Below are positions 51,253 through 62,100 of a DNA stretch of 64,000 nucleotides, in pieces. Source of the stretch: JBCBCP01 sp039817385 (GTDB taxonomy: Bacteria > Pseudomonadota > Alphaproteobacteria > Rhodobacterales > Rhodobacteraceae); contig JBCBVY010000004.1 of NCBI GenBank assembly GCA_039817385.1, forward strand, positions 372,001 through 436,000, read 5' to 3'. The notes below the pieces were generated by a model. The model did no database searches and was not told the DNA's origin. It saw only the letters and a program-made list of their open reading frames with translations. Made by a program: the position numbers and the translations under genes. Numbering within the stretch: position 1 is the first letter of the stretch; each line of letters starts with the position of its first letter.

Positions 51253-52259
51253 GAGGCGGCCTCATTGAGCTGCGCGGTATTAATCGCTGTCGCAGGGATA
51301 TCACCCTTTAGCATCGTGATGATGCTCTGGGCCGCAGAGGCGGCGATCTCTCGGCGAACCTCCACCACAGCCGACCCGATATGCGGCGTTAGAACGGTTC
51401 TGTCTGACATTAGCAGACCAGGGTGAACATCACGCGGACGTGCGGCTCGGGCCCAATCCTCCATTTCATAGACATCGGTCGCATAGCCGCTCAGATGCTC
51501 GCTTTCGAGGGCGGCCACCACCGCGGCCTCATCAACAAGGCTGCCGCGCGCAGGATTGATCAGCCGCGCGCCGGGTTTCATGCGCGACAGGAATGCGGCG
51601 TCAACCAGCCCCAGCGTGGCTGAGGTGAGCGGCAAAGCCAACACAACAAAATCCGATTGCGCGACAATAGCGTCCATCGGCGCAAACTGAGTCACCAAGG
51701 CCTTTTCCGTCGTCGGGTCTAACGGCCGTGTATCGTAATACAGACGCGTGCCACGAAAGCCCGAGAGAAGCCGCAAAATCTCGCGGCCAACCGCGCCTGC
51801 TCCGACCACGCCGACCGTCGCGCCTTGAAGGCTGCCGCCATAAAAGCGTGAGCGCCACCCTGCATAGGCACCCGAGCGCACGTGGGCGTCGCCGTCCCGC
51901 AGGTTGCGTGCGAGGGCAATCACGAGGCCAAGGGCTAATTCGGCTGTTGGCTCTGTCAAAAGATTTGGGACAATGCTGACAACGACACCGCGCGCAGAGC
52001 ACGCCTCGACATCGAGATTGTCAAACCCTTTCAGCGCGCCTGCGACGATCTTGAGATGGGCGCACGCGTCAAGAAACGCCGCGTCAATCGCTTCGGTCAT
52101 AAAGGCCATCAAGGCGGTGGCGTCTTTGCATTCAGATCGCAAATCCTGGGGCGACATCGGATCGCGCGAGGCATTGGACACAACCTGTCCAACAGCCCTC
52201 ATCTGATCCAGTGTTTGGCCTTCAATCCAGTTGGGAACCACAATCTTTGGGGTCATCAA
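51246..52259 (-). CDS. ptxD: NAD-dependent phosphite dehydrogenase PtxD
   Basis: The 337-residue enzyme belongs to the D-2-hydroxyacid dehydrogenase family and carries the features that mark PtxD: ALKGFDNLD with the active-site Lys, GWRSRFYGG with Trp and Tyr at the PtxD spacing, MEDWARAARP, and the catalytic TPHIGSA His. The NAD-binding GAGAVGRE is near residue 150 and NPARGSLVDEA holds the conserved Arg. It oxidises phosphite to phosphate with NAD+ in the cytoplasm, letting cells use phosphite as a phosphorus source. It is transcribed with ptxE and diverges from ptxABC; a GGG-rich ribosome binding site precedes the ATG pair at 52254-52259. Confidence 0.92.
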   Translation of the reverse strand: MMTPKIVVPNWIEGQTLDQMRAVGQVVSNASRDPMSPQDLRSECKDATALMAFMTEAIDAAFLDACAHLKIVAGALKGFDNLDVEACSARGVVVSIVPNLLTEPTAELALGLVIALARNLRDGDAHVRSGAYAGWRSRFYGGSLQGATVGVVGAGAVGREILRLLSGFRGTRLYYDTRPLDPTTEKALVTQFAPMDAIVAQSDFVVLALPLTSATLGLVDAAFLSRMKPGARLINPARGSLVDEAAVVAALESEHLSGYATDVYEMEDWARAARPRDVHPGLLMSDRTVLTPHIGSAVVEVRREIAASAAQSIITMLKGDIPATAINTAQLNEAASC

Positions 52260-52441
52260 ATACCCTTTCTCAGCAATAACATTTTGATATCAACTCTGCA
52301 TTTCAATCGCAATATGTAATAAATCTGTTGCTATGATCTCGTATCTCAATCGCCATGCGTTGGGAATGATTTGCTAAGGGCGGACAAGACGGGCCGTCGA
52401 TTGAAGGCGACACAAAGGGTGAGCGCGAGCCTCTTCTAAGC
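52260..52441. promoter_or_regulatory. Divergent ptxD/ptxA promoter region
   Basis: These 182 AT-rich bases contain two copies of TCAATCGC at 52303-52310 and 52346-52353, each followed by an AT-containing sequence. They could be sites for PtxE. No Pho box of the CTGTCA type was found, unlike the phn promoter. The spacing and exact borders are uncertain. Confidence 0.45.
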
Positions 52442-53179
52442 GTGGATCAGGCGAGCGTTGTTTACCCAAATGGCACCGTGGCCTTGCAAGAGACGAGCAT
52501 TGGCTTTGCCGATGGCGAGTTGACTGTGCTTCTTGGTCCATCTGGCGCGGGCAAATCCACTTTGCTGCGCACGCTCAATCTTCTCGTGCGTCCGTCAAAG
52601 GGCGCGATTAAATCGCGGACGCTGGGTGCCTTGTCGGAGACATCCAAGATCCGCGCGCACCGACGCGATACCGCGATGATTTTTCAACAGCACCAACTGA
52701 TTGGCCGCATGAGTGCGCTGCATAATGTGCTCATGTCGCGGCTTGGGCGGCATTCGTTTTGGCGGACATTGTTCGGTTTTTCAGAAGCAGAGCGTCGTTT
52801 GGCGCTGGCCTGCCTGGAGCGCGTCGGCCTTTTCGAAAAAGCGTTGACGCGTTGCGACAGTCTCTCAGGTGGGCAGCAACAGCGAGTGGGCATTGCTCGC
52901 GCCCTGGCCCAGGAACCGAAACTTATCCTGGCTGATGAGCCCGTCGCCTCGCTCGATCCGGCCTCTTCAAAACGCGTGTTGAACGTGCTGCGGCGGATCA
53001 GCATCGAAGATGAAATCCCGGCCATCGTTAGCCTGCATCAACTGGACTATGCCAAAGAGTTTGCCGACCGGATCGTTGGGTTGGCAGGTGGAAAGATTGT
53101 CTTTGATGGGCCGCCAAGTGAGCTCACCGACGACATACTCACGCGCATCTACGGCGCGACAGGACAAGACCCGATTTAG
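52442..53179 (+). CDS. ptxA: Phosphite ABC transporter ATP-binding protein PtxA
   Basis: The frame begins with GTG at 52442 ([20 protein letters not shown]) and encodes 245 residues of a PhnC-type ATPase. It has Walker [11 protein letters not shown]-loop FQQHQL, signature [13 protein letters not shown] and Walker [14 protein letters not shown]. No ATG and no good ribosome binding site is found near the usual beginning ([10 protein letters not shown]), which lies a few codons upstream; the open frame runs back to 52370 without a start codon other than an ATT. The start is therefore uncertain, and the gene could be impaired at its 5' end. It is followed by ptxB and ptxC and would power phosphite import. 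Confidence 0.82.
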   Translation: MDQASVVYPNGTVALQETSIGFADGELTVLLGPSGAGKSTLLRTLNLLVRPSKGAIKSRTLGALSETSKIRAHRRDTAMIFQQHQLIGRMSALHNVLMSRLGRHSFWRTLFGFSEAERRLALACLERVGLFEKALTRCDSLSGGQQQRVGIARALAQEPKLILADEPVASLDPASSKRVLNVLRRISIEDEIPAIVSLHQLDYAKEFADRIVGLAGGKIVFDGPPSELTDDILTRIYGATGQDPI

Positions 53180-54099
<920 letters not shown>

Positions 54100-54124
54100 T
54101 CTGAAACCCTGAGGAGACGCTGCC

Positions 54125-54943
54125 ATGGCTCACGTGCAAGATCACAGCCGAAGAAGTGTAGAGGACATCCTCTTGGCAGATCGTCTTGAGCAAAGGCGGC
54201 TTCTCCTCCAAGTCGGCGGCGTCGCCCTTATCGTCCTGTTGTGCCTGTGGCTAACGGGGATGCTGGATGGTGGGCGGCTCGCCGAAGGCTTGCCTGCCAT
54301 CGGGACGCTCTTTTCTGAATTGTTCCCGCAGGATTTCGCGCGGTGGCGCCAATGGGTGATGCCCATGGTCGAAACGCTGGCGATGTCAGTGGCCGGCACG
54401 GCGCTCGCTGTGCTCTTTTCCATTCCCCTGGGCTTTCTTGCCGCACGCAACACAACGCCCAACAAATGGGCTTACCAGACGGCCCGGCTGATCCTGAATA
54501 CACTGCGTTCGATCCCTGAGCTCATCATGGGCATCATCTTCGTCGCAGCTGTCGGCTTTGGGATGCTTCCGGGCGTTCTGGCACTCGGTCTGCACTCCGT
54601 CGGAATGGTCGGAAAGTTCTTTGCCGAAGCCATCGAACACGCCCATCCGGCCCCAATTGAAGCCGCCGAAGCCACGGGTGCCACTCCTTTGCAAATCATC
54701 ACCCATGGGGTCATGCCACAGGTCTTTCCGCAATTTGCCGACGTTACCATGTACCGCTGGGAATACAATTTCCGTGCCTCAACAGTGATGGGTATGGTCG
54801 GCGCAGGCGGCATTGGAACGGAATTGGTGGGATCTTTGCGTCTTCTCGACTATCCGCAGGTTTCAGCCGTTCTCATTGTGATCCTTGCAACTGTGACCAT
54901 CGTTGACGCCATGAGCAACGTTCTGCGCAAGCAACTCCAGTAA
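54125..54943 (+). CDS. ptxC: Phosphite ABC transporter permease PtxC (PhnE family)
   Basis: This 272-residue membrane protein has about six spans, the coupling loop EAAEATGATPLQIITHGVMPQ near residue 180, and the C-terminal FRASTVMGMVGAGGIGTEL stretch, as in PhnE. It forms the inner-membrane channel for phosphite with PtxA. It lies 25 bases after ptxB. The intact frame, in contrast to ptxB, suggests recent inactivation or an artefact rather than general decay. Confidence 0.9.
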   Translation: MAHVQDHSRRSVEDILLADRLEQRRLLLQVGGVALIVLLCLWLTGMLDGGRLAEGLPAIGTLFSELFPQDFARWRQWVMPMVETLAMSVAGTALAVLFSIPLGFLAARNTTPNKWAYQTARLILNTLRSIPELIMGIIFVAAVGFGMLPGVLALGLHSVGMVGKFFAEAIEHAHPAPIEAAEATGATPLQIITHGVMPQVFPQFADVTMYRWEYNFRASTVMGMVGAGGIGTELVGSLRLLDYPQVSAVLIVILATVTIVDAMSNVLRKQLQ

Positions 54944-55426
54944 AGCGAGACTGCGTATCCAAGGCACATCCTGGCTTCCGGATCGAGAACTCTTCGGCGA
55001 TCCACGTCACTTACATGAAGAGAATAGCACGATGAGGCTTGAAAGTCCTGTGCTACGAACTCACGCCAAAGGCGGCGTTGATCGCTCCGTGGATGCTCCA
55101 ATGCCGAAAGCTATCGCTAGGCGGCCAATTGTGCAGTGCGCAACATCTATATCTCTCATTCACATGCTCCAATAGGTCAGTTCGGCACCCTGCAGTATGG
55201 TTTACTGGTCGCCGTGGTTATGTCTTTGGCCTAAAAATTGGCGCATAGGATGATGAGTGATGGAAACGTTAAACTCGTTTGCCCTTCAAGCGCCAGGCGC
55301 GGCTCGGAGCAAAGGCGGGATCGGGCCCCTTTGCGACCTCGGAGCCGGCGCTGCATCTTGTGTTATGGTGTCCGTGTCAACGTCGGGTTGTCGTGGTGGA
55401 GGGCATGGCGGATCGGAGGATCAGTC
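54944..55426. other. About 480 bases without a supported gene before the integrase
   Basis: Contains a diverged partial copy of the integrase 5' end: the stretch around 55253-55330 resembles 55420-55500 (shared ATGGAAAC near the start and GCAAAGG/ACAAAGG-CGGATCG later). Open frames that begin in the first copy are not supported. No attachment site was found by eye. Confidence 0.5.
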
Positions 55427-56059
55427 ATGGAAACATCAAACCTACCAGCCATTCGCGCTCTTCGCCCTGTATGGAACAAAGGCCGGATCGTCGGTCAAAA
55501 ACGACCATTGAAACCCAAGCATGTTTGGGCGATCCGGGTGCGGCTCGAATTGGCCGAGAACCATCGTGACCTCGCACTGTTCAATATGGCGATCGACAGC
55601 AAGCTTCGCGGCTGTGACTTGGTCAAGATGAAAGTCGTGGACGTGATGGCGTCAGGCCAGATCAAGGAACGCGCTTCAGTGTTGCAGAGCAAGACGCAGA
55701 AGCCAGTGCGGTTTGAGATATCGCAAGGCACCCGGGCTTCCGTCAAGAAATGGATGGAAGACGAACTGATGGTCGGATCAGAGTATCTTTGGCCAGGCCG
55801 CTTTCATGAACGCCTACACATTTCGACCCGCCAATATGCAAGGATCGTCCGTGATTGGGTTACATCGATCGGTCTTGAAGCAAGCGCGTATGATACACAT
55901 TCAATGCGACGAACCAAGGTTTCCCAGATTTATAAGAAAACAGGCAACCTTCGCGCTGTTCAGCTCTTGTTAGGTCATACAAAAATGGACAGTACTGTAA
56001 GATATCTAGGAGTCGAGCTTGAGGATGCTTTGGCTATCGCCGAAGCCATTGACATCTAG
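55427..56059 (+). CDS. Solitary tyrosine-type recombinase/integrase
   Basis: The protein has 210 residues from the ATG at 55427 (METSNLPAIRALRPVW), behind GGAGGATCAG. The catalytic domain has an early SKLRGCDLV segment with the first Arg. It then has HSMRRTKVSQIY, the H-x-x-R pair, LLGHTKMDSTVRYLG with the late His, and the Tyr nucleophile near residue 195. A minimal core without the long N-terminal arm-binding domain is typical of the small, stand-alone integrases of alphaproteobacteria. It has its own terminator. No cargo with matching ends was recognised, so it may be a relic or act on a distant element. Confidence 0.86.
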   Translation: METSNLPAIRALRPVWNKGRIVGQKRPLKPKHVWAIRVRLELAENHRDLALFNMAIDSKLRGCDLVKMKVVDVMASGQIKERASVLQSKTQKPVRFEISQGTRASVKKWMEDELMVGSEYLWPGRFHERLHISTRQYARIVRDWVTSIGLEASAYDTHSMRRTKVSQIYKKTGNLRAVQLLLGHTKMDSTVRYLGVELEDALAIAEAIDI

Positions 56060-56062
56060 AGA

Positions 56063-56090
56063 TTTGGGCCGTCTTCAAGGACGGCCCAAA
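56063..56090 (+). terminator. Terminator of the integrase gene
   Basis: TTTGGGCCGTC-TTCAAG-GACGGCCCAAA forms a perfect 11-base-pair stem 4 bases after the integrase stop. No long T-run follows on the plus strand, but stem quality and position support termination. Confidence 0.7.
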
Positions 56091-56344
56091 CAGGCCATCC
56101 AACTGATTACTAAGGCGCTGCGGCGCAGCCGCCAAAGCAGACATTCGCTGCCATCGCAAAGCCCAACTGCTTTCAGAGGTCGACGCGTCAAGAACAAGCG
56201 CTTATTCGCTGCGGCGTCTCTTGGCGAAAGGCGCCGTGTTTGTTGATGGACACCAAAGGCCGGGCGTCGCGCCAGAGTGTTGGCCTAACGCAACAACAGT
56301 TAAATCGGTAAGCGCCACGGAATAAAGGTTGGCCAAGAGGTGAG
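56091..56344. other. Intergenic region between converging genes
   Basis: These 254 bases lie between the integrase terminator and the 3' end of the DUF938 gene. I see no supported gene or RNA. Confidence 0.4.
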
Positions 56345-56989
56345 CTAGGCCTGCGCCTTGGCAAAGGTGAGCAGTAGGTTGTTTGCCGGCAGGTTTTCGC
56401 GGGCGATGGACGTAAGGCCAGCCTGTTCTGCCATAGCGATCACGCGTTCAACTGATTTGTAGCCAATCGCCGAATCGCGAGCGCGCAATGACGCGTCGAA
56501 GCCGCGATCACCGTCCGACACGAACGTTTCACCGCGACGGAACGGGCCGTAGACGATCGCGTAGCCACCGGTCGCCAGTGTATTATACGCGTTTTCGAAA
56601 AATCGCGCCACAAATGGGACCGGAACCAGATGGAACAGGTTGATGGTCAAAACGGGCTGCATTGAACTCTCGGCAACGGGCCATGTGGTGGCCACATCCA
56701 CCTCTAAGGGGGTCGCTAAATTGGCAAGCCCGGCATGCTGGCGCCAGGCTGCGATGCTGCCGCGTTGTCCGGGATCTACGTCCGAGGGGGTCCATGAGAG
56801 ATGGGGAAAGGCCGCGGCAAAGGCGGCCGCGTGCTGGCCTGTTCCACTGGCCACTTCCAAGACACTTCCCTTATCGGGCAAGCGCGTCGCAAGTGCATCG
56901 ATTAAGGGCGCTGTGTTGCGCACCGCCGCGGGTGCAGTTCGTCTGCCATCTGGGTCCGTGTCCGTCTGCTGAATGATATGCCGCGTCAT
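56345..56989 (-). CDS. DUF938 SAM-dependent methyltransferase-like protein
   Basis: The protein has 214 residues from the ATG at 56987-56989 (MTRHIIQQTDTDPDG); the longer open frame upstream is not supported. It has a Rossmann SAM-binding site GSVLEVASGTGQHAAAFA near residue 40, a SDVDP acidic segment, and the DUF938 features VLTINLFHLVPV and PFRRGETFVSDG. DUF938 proteins are class I methyltransferase-like and poorly characterised. It stands alone, convergent with the integrase unit, with a long upstream region. Confidence 0.88.
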   Translation of the reverse strand: MTRHIIQQTDTDPDGRRTAPAAVRNTAPLIDALATRLPDKGSVLEVASGTGQHAAAFAAAFPHLSWTPSDVDPGQRGSIAAWRQHAGLANLATPLEVDVATTWPVAESSMQPVLTINLFHLVPVPFVARFFENAYNTLATGGYAIVYGPFRRGETFVSDGDRGFDASLRARDSAIGYKSVERVIAMAEQAGLTSIARENLPANNLLLTFAKAQA

Positions 56990-57389
56990 AGGTGCACGCT
57001 GACAGCTGCACAGAGCGCCGTCTAGCCTTTCGATCAAAGCCGGTAGGGGCACGCCAATGTGGCGAGTTGCAGCGTATGCAAGCGCACAGTTCGGATACTC
57101 TCCGAGGTCTTCAAAACTATCTTTTAGGCTTTGGCGACCGTTCGGCAGGCGTCGCGAAGGCTGCGCTTGCAGACTGTATCGCTGCCGTTCGTTGAAAAAG
57201 CAAAGTTGGAGGTGGGAAGGTTTTGCCGAGAAAGATGTCGAGCATTTTTGAACAGCGCACCAAACAAATTGAAAAACAAATTCTTGGATAAAGGGCAGTA
57301 CATTTGCCTCAATTCGAGGCTTTGGCTCTGTGGCCAAAAGAGCAGCCAGACTGATTGACAAGCAGTCGTTCAGACCGTCATGTGCCAAG
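56990..57389. other. About 400 bases without a supported gene, upstream of the cobalamin riboswitch
   Basis: The left part is upstream of the DUF938 gene and the right part is the promoter region of the cobalamin operon. It is AT-richer in the middle. Open frames on both strands have no recognisable content. Confidence 0.45.
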
Positions 57390-57559
57390 GGATGGTTGCC
57401 CCGGTCTCATGATTTGGTTCGGGGCAAAAAAGGGAATGCGGTGAGACTCCGCGGCTGCCCCCGCAACTGTAAGCGGTTGTCCCTCTCAACGATGCCACTG
57501 GGCGCACGCGCCTGGGAAGGCGAGAGGGAGTATCCCGCGAGCCAGGAGACCTGCCATCG
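57390..57559 (+). promoter_or_regulatory. Cobalamin (AdoCbl) riboswitch
   Basis: The RNA contains the conserved core elements: GGGAATGCGGTGAGACTCCG, CGGCTGCCCCCGCAACTGTAAGCGG, the GCCACTGGG segment and GCGAGCCAGGAGACCTGCC, in the right order. A closing stem pairs GATGG (57391-57395) with CCATC (57554-57558). It precedes the DUF1636-cobW-cobN operon, which is expected to be shut down when cobalamin is abundant. A GC-rich hairpin (57577-57594) next to the ribosome binding site GGAGGAGG may be part of the expression platform. Confidence 0.95.
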
Positions 57560-57604
57560 ACAGGGAAGGCGACAGCCCGGGCGGGGTGCCCCGGAGGAGG
57601 TAGA

Positions 57605-58003
57605 ATGATCGATATGTCAGCTCCGGTGGAGCTTTTGGTTTGCGTGAAATGCAAACGGGGAACCGACGTCACCGAAGACGGCGAGCGTCCCGGAACCGCG
57701 CTGCACGCAGCTTTGGCGGCGCGCGAGATTCCGGAGGGGGTCACATTGACCGCCGTCGAGTGTCTGCAGAACTGCGACAGCGGATGTTCCGTTGCCATGC
57801 GCGGTGGGCCTGATCGTTGGACCTATGTGTACGGAAACCTCAATGAGGCGTCGGATATAGACCTGCTGGTGGACGGTGCCTCGCTGTACCGTGACACTAA
57901 AGATGGGTTGATCCCCTGGCGTCAGCGCCCAGAACATTTCAAACGAAACTGCGTGGCGCGCATCCCGCCGCTGCGCGTTCAAGCTCCGAACCTGCTTGGC
58001 TGA
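57605..58003 (+). CDS. DUF1636 family metal-binding protein of the cobalamin operon
   Basis: The 132-residue protein starts 5 bases after GGAGGAGG. It has paired cysteine motifs LLVCVKCKRG (residues 10-19) and CLQNCDSGCSVAM (near 53-66), typical of DUF1636 proteins encoded at the start of cobalamin clusters; four or five Cys could hold a 2Fe-2S cluster or metal. It is the first gene after the riboswitch and lies 18 bases before cobW. A role in cobalt handling is inferred from the neighbours. Confidence 0.88.
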   Translation: MIDMSAPVELLVCVKCKRGTDVTEDGERPGTALHAALAAREIPEGVTLTAVECLQNCDSGCSVAMRGGPDRWTYVYGNLNEASDIDLLVDGASLYRDTKDGLIPWRQRPEHFKRNCVARIPPLRVQAPNLLG

Positions 58004-58021
58004 CCTTTTAGGAGACCGAAC

Positions 58022-59110
58022 ATGACTGACTTGGCAAAACTCCCCGTCACCATCGTGACTGGTTTTCTGGGCTCTGGCAAAACGACGCTGATCAGCAAGC
58101 TGATGCAGAACCCGGGCGGCAAGCGGCTGGCCATTGTGGTCAATGAATTCGGCGATGTGGGCGTGGATGGCGACATCTTGAAAAGCTGTGCGATCCCCGA
58201 CTGCCCCGCCGAGAACATAATGGAGCTTGCAAACGGCTGCATCTGCTGCACCGTTGCCGATGACTTCATCCCGACAATCGAGGCGTTGATGGCCCTTGAT
58301 CCGCGCCCCGACCACATCGTGATCGAAACCTCCGGCCTCGCCCTGCCCAAGCCGCTCTTGAAGGCGTTTGACTGGCCTGACATCCGTTCGAAGATCACCG
58401 TGGATGGTGTGATTGCGCTCGCGGACGCCGAAGCTGTGGCCGATGGTCGCTTTGCCACCAGTGTGGCGGCTGTGGATGCGCAGCGCCTCGCGGATGAGAG
58501 CATTGATCACGAAACGCCCTTGTCGGAGGTGTTCGAGGATCAAATCGCCTGCGCTGACATTATTCTTTTGACCAAGCCGGATTTGGCCGGGCGAGACGGT
58601 GTGAACAAAGCAAAGGCGATGATCGCCGCTAAGGCGCCGCGACCTTTGCCCATGGTTGAAGTGGCCGAAGGCGCAGTGGACGTGCGAGTTGTTCTGGGCC
58701 TAGAGGCCGCCGCCGAAGATGACATGGATGCGCGTCCAAGCCATCACGAAGACCATCACCATCATCACGACCACGGGCATGGACACGATCATGACCATAA
58801 CCATGATGATTTCGACAGTATCGTCGTCGATATCCCCGAACTGGCAAATCCCGAGCAGCTTGTCAGTGCAATTGAAGCGCTGGCCCGCGATCACAACATC
58901 TTGCGCGTCAAAGGCTATGCGGTTGTTGCGGGCAAACCTATGCGCCTTCTGGTCCAAGCGGTCGGCGCGCGAGTGCGCCACCAGTTTGACCGCCCCTGGG
59001 GCCCAGATGAAGCGCGGCGCGGGCGGCTGGTGGTCATCGCAGAACACGACAATGTCCGGCGTGACGTGATCGAAGCGGCGCTCGGCACCGTGCGCCAGGC
59101 CGCCGAATAG
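58022..59110 (+). CDS. cobW: CobW GTPase, cobalt-chelation partner protein
   Basis: The 362-residue protein has G1 GFLGSGKTTLISKL, the metal motif CICCT (GCICCTVADDF near residue 74) and a later NKxD-like TKPDLAG. A striking His-rich run HHEDHHHHHDHGHGHDHDHN near residues 240-260 is typical of CobW members that bind metal. It is a GTP-dependent metallochaperone that delivers cobalt for insertion into the corrin ring. It lies between DUF1636 and cobN in the riboswitch-controlled operon. Confidence 0.94.
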   Translation: MTDLAKLPVTIVTGFLGSGKTTLISKLMQNPGGKRLAIVVNEFGDVGVDGDILKSCAIPDCPAENIMELANGCICCTVADDFIPTIEALMALDPRPDHIVIETSGLALPKPLLKAFDWPDIRSKITVDGVIALADAEAVADGRFATSVAAVDAQRLADESIDHETPLSEVFEDQIACADIILLTKPDLAGRDGVNKAKAMIAAKAPRPLPMVEVAEGAVDVRVVLGLEAAAEDDMDARPSHHEDHHHHHDHGHGHDHDHNHDDFDSIVVDIPELANPEQLVSAIEALARDHNILRVKGYAVVAGKPMRLLVQAVGARVRHQFDRPWGPDEARRGRLVVIAEHDNVRRDVIEAALGTVRQAAE

Positions 59111-59131
59111 AGCCGCAGGCGGGCGCAGGGT

Positions 59132-62100
59132 ATGCACGTCGTCTTTCGCGAAAGCAAAGGGCTGGACGAGAGCGAGACGCCGATGGATCTGGGGCAAAGC
59201 CCCGCGGATCTTGTCGTGCTCTCGTTTTCGGATAGTGACCTTGGCGCTTTTGCGAACGGCTGGCATCGCGGTGGCGGGCCTAACGGCGGTCTGCCCAGCC
59301 TGCGCCTTGCGAACCTTGTTGCGCTGAAGCATCCGCTGTCCGTTGACACCTATGTTGAGCAGACGCTGGCGGGGGCCAAGGGCATCCTCGTTCGCCTGAT
59401 TGGCGGCGTGCCGTATTGGTCCTATGGACTTCAGCAGGTCTACGCCCTGGCCCAGGCACGCGGCATCGCTTTGGCCGTTTTGCCTGCGGACGGGCGCGAG
59501 GACAGCCGCCTTGATGCGTTCTCCACATTGCCCGTCTCGACACTGCGACGTCTGGCGCATTTGTGTGACCAGGGCGGCGCTGTTGCAGCGCAAGCAGCCT
59601 TGGCGCAGATGGCGCTGGCCACAGGGCTTTATGCCGGTCCAGTGCCCGGGTCCAAGGCGCTTCCGGCATACGGGGCCTGGTCACCGGAGCGCGGGGTCTT
59701 TGCCCCTGAGCCTAAGCCGAAAGTCCAGCCAAGGGTCCTCATCTCGTTCTACCGGTCTTTTCTGGTCGCCGCCGACACCGCGCCGATTGAGGCGATGATG
59801 GCGCAGTTTGAGGCTTGCGGGTACGAGGTCCTCGCGCTCTACGCACCGTCTCTGAAAGCGCCAGAGGCGGCAGCGTGGCTGCGCGCCCAAGTCTCTGCCT
59901 TTGCGCCAGACGCCATCGTGAATGCCACGTCGTTCTCGGGCCGAGGGGATGATGGCACGTCCCCGCTTGACGCGGGCAACGTGCCGGTCTTCCAAGTGTC
60001 CTTGTCCACGGCACGCCGCCGCGATTGGGCGGAGGCTGAGCGTGGTCTCTCCCCAGCCGACCTCGCCATGCACGTGGTCCTGCCCGAAGTGGATGGGCGA
60101 TTGATGGGCGGCGTGGTGTCGTTCAAAGAGCCGACAAAACGTGATCCGAACCTCGAATTCTCGCGTTTTGCTCATGTGCCAAACGACGAGCGTATCGGTG
60201 CGGTGGTCGGGCGCGTGCGCGCTTGGTTGGATCTTGCCTCTACGCAGGCCGCACATCGCCGACCCGCGCTGATCCTGTCGACCTATCCGGGCAAGGATTG
60301 GAACATGGGGCACGCCGTGGGGCTGGATGCAGTTGCATCAGCCAGAGCGATCCTGTCGGATCTGCGCAGCGCTGGCTACAATGTGGGGCACGCACCGTGC
60401 GACCTGCCCGCGATGCTGTCACAAAGGTCAGTGTCCTGGCCTCTCTCGGATTACGAAAAGGCGCTCGCCGCGCTGCCCGAAGCCCTCTGCACCGATCTCG
60501 CATCGGCCTGGGGCGCTCCTGAGGCGGACAGCGATGTCCAGGACGGCGCCTTCCACTTCGCAGCCATCCGCGTGGGCCATGCCATCATCGGACTGCAACC
60601 CGAACGCGGCACACCCAAGCTGCGCGATGACGACTACCACGACCTGTCGCGGACCCCGCGCCATGCCTATGTCGCCTTCTATCTGTGGCTCGAGGCCCAG
60701 ACCGACGCGGTCATCCACATCGGCGCACACGGCACGCTGGAATGGCTGCCGGGCAAGTCCGTGGCCCTGTCGGCGGAGTGCTGGCCCGAAGCGTTGATTG
60801 GCGCGAAGCCCGTCATCTACCCTTTCATCGTCAACGACCCGGGCGAGGCCGCGCAGGCCAAACGCCGTATTGGCGCCGTTACTCTGGGCCATATCCCGCC
60901 CCCTTTACGAGAAAGTGGCACACCGGATCGGCTGGTCCGGCTGGAGGCATTGCTGGACGAGTTTTCCAATGCCGATGGGCTGGACCCGAAGCGCCGCGAC
61001 CGCCTGCAAGATGACATCCGCGGCGAGGCACAGGCGCTGGGGCTGGAGGACGATCTGGGGCTGGAGCGCGCCGCATGCAGCGCTGAAGCGATCACACGGA
61101 TCGACCGCTTTGTCTGCGACATCAAGGAAAGCCAATTCGGCGAGGGCCTGCACATCTGGGGCCGGTCCGCGCGGGATGGTGCACCGTTTGAGACCGCAGC
61201 GTCGGTCGCAGCCGAACGCCGAGCGCTGCTGGATGCTTTGGACGGCAAACGGATCGACTCGGGCCCCTCTGGCAGCCCTTACCGAGGGCGCACCGATGTG
61301 CTGCCAACCGGGCGCAATATGTACACAACAGACCCACGCTCGGTCCCGACGCGGGCTGCGTACGCACAAGGCGTGCGGCTGGGCGAAGAGCTGGTGCGGC
61401 GGCATCTGCAAGATGAAGGCGACTGGCCAAAGGCGCTGATCGTAGACCTGTGGGGCTCGGCCACGATGCGCACGGCGGGCGAGGAATTCGCGATGGCGCT
61501 TTACCTGCTTGGCGTGCGCCCGGTTTGGGATGAAGGCTCCGAACGGGTGAGCGGGATCGAGGTTCTCCCGATCACCGAGCTAGAACGCCCGCGCCTTGAT
61601 GTGACCTTGCGCGTCTCGGGCCTGTTCCGCGATGTGTTCCCAACGCTGTCGGCCCTTTTCAGCCAGGCCGTGCGTGCGCTCGCAGAGCGCGACGAGGCGC
61701 CCGATTGGAACCCGTTCGCGGACAAAGCAGACGCGGCACGCGTCTACGGCCCCGCGCCCGGCAGCTTTGGCCTTGGGATGGGCGCCATGCTGGACGACTA
61801 TTCCGAGGACAGCCGCCGCGCGGCGGGCGAGGCGTGGATGGCGGCTTCCGCTTGGGCCTTGGACGGTGACAAAGCCACTCAGGACGCCGCTGGTATTCGG
61901 GACCGCGTTGCGCAAGCTGATAGTTTCGTGCACCTACAGGACCTGCCAGAGACCGATGTTTTGCTGGCCTCCGACTATGCAGCGCATGAGGCAGGATTTG
62001 CGGCTGCCAAGCAATTGGCTGGTGGCCATGCCGCACTTTGGCATGTAGACAATACGGACCCGTCTCGCCCGGCCGCCCGCAGCCTCCAGGAGGAGGTCGC

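Noticed and set aside
52260..52441. Pho box in the ptxD/ptxA region
   Set aside because: No tandem CTGTCA-type repeat at 11-base spacing on either strand.
55238..55426. Integrase start at 55238
   Set aside because: The ATG at 55427 has a better ribosome binding site and gives the expected small integrase; the upstream part contains a diverged repeat of the start region.
56990..57388. N-terminal extension of the DUF938 protein
   Set aside because: The extension shows no family similarity and the DUF938 start MTRHIIQQ is typical in length.
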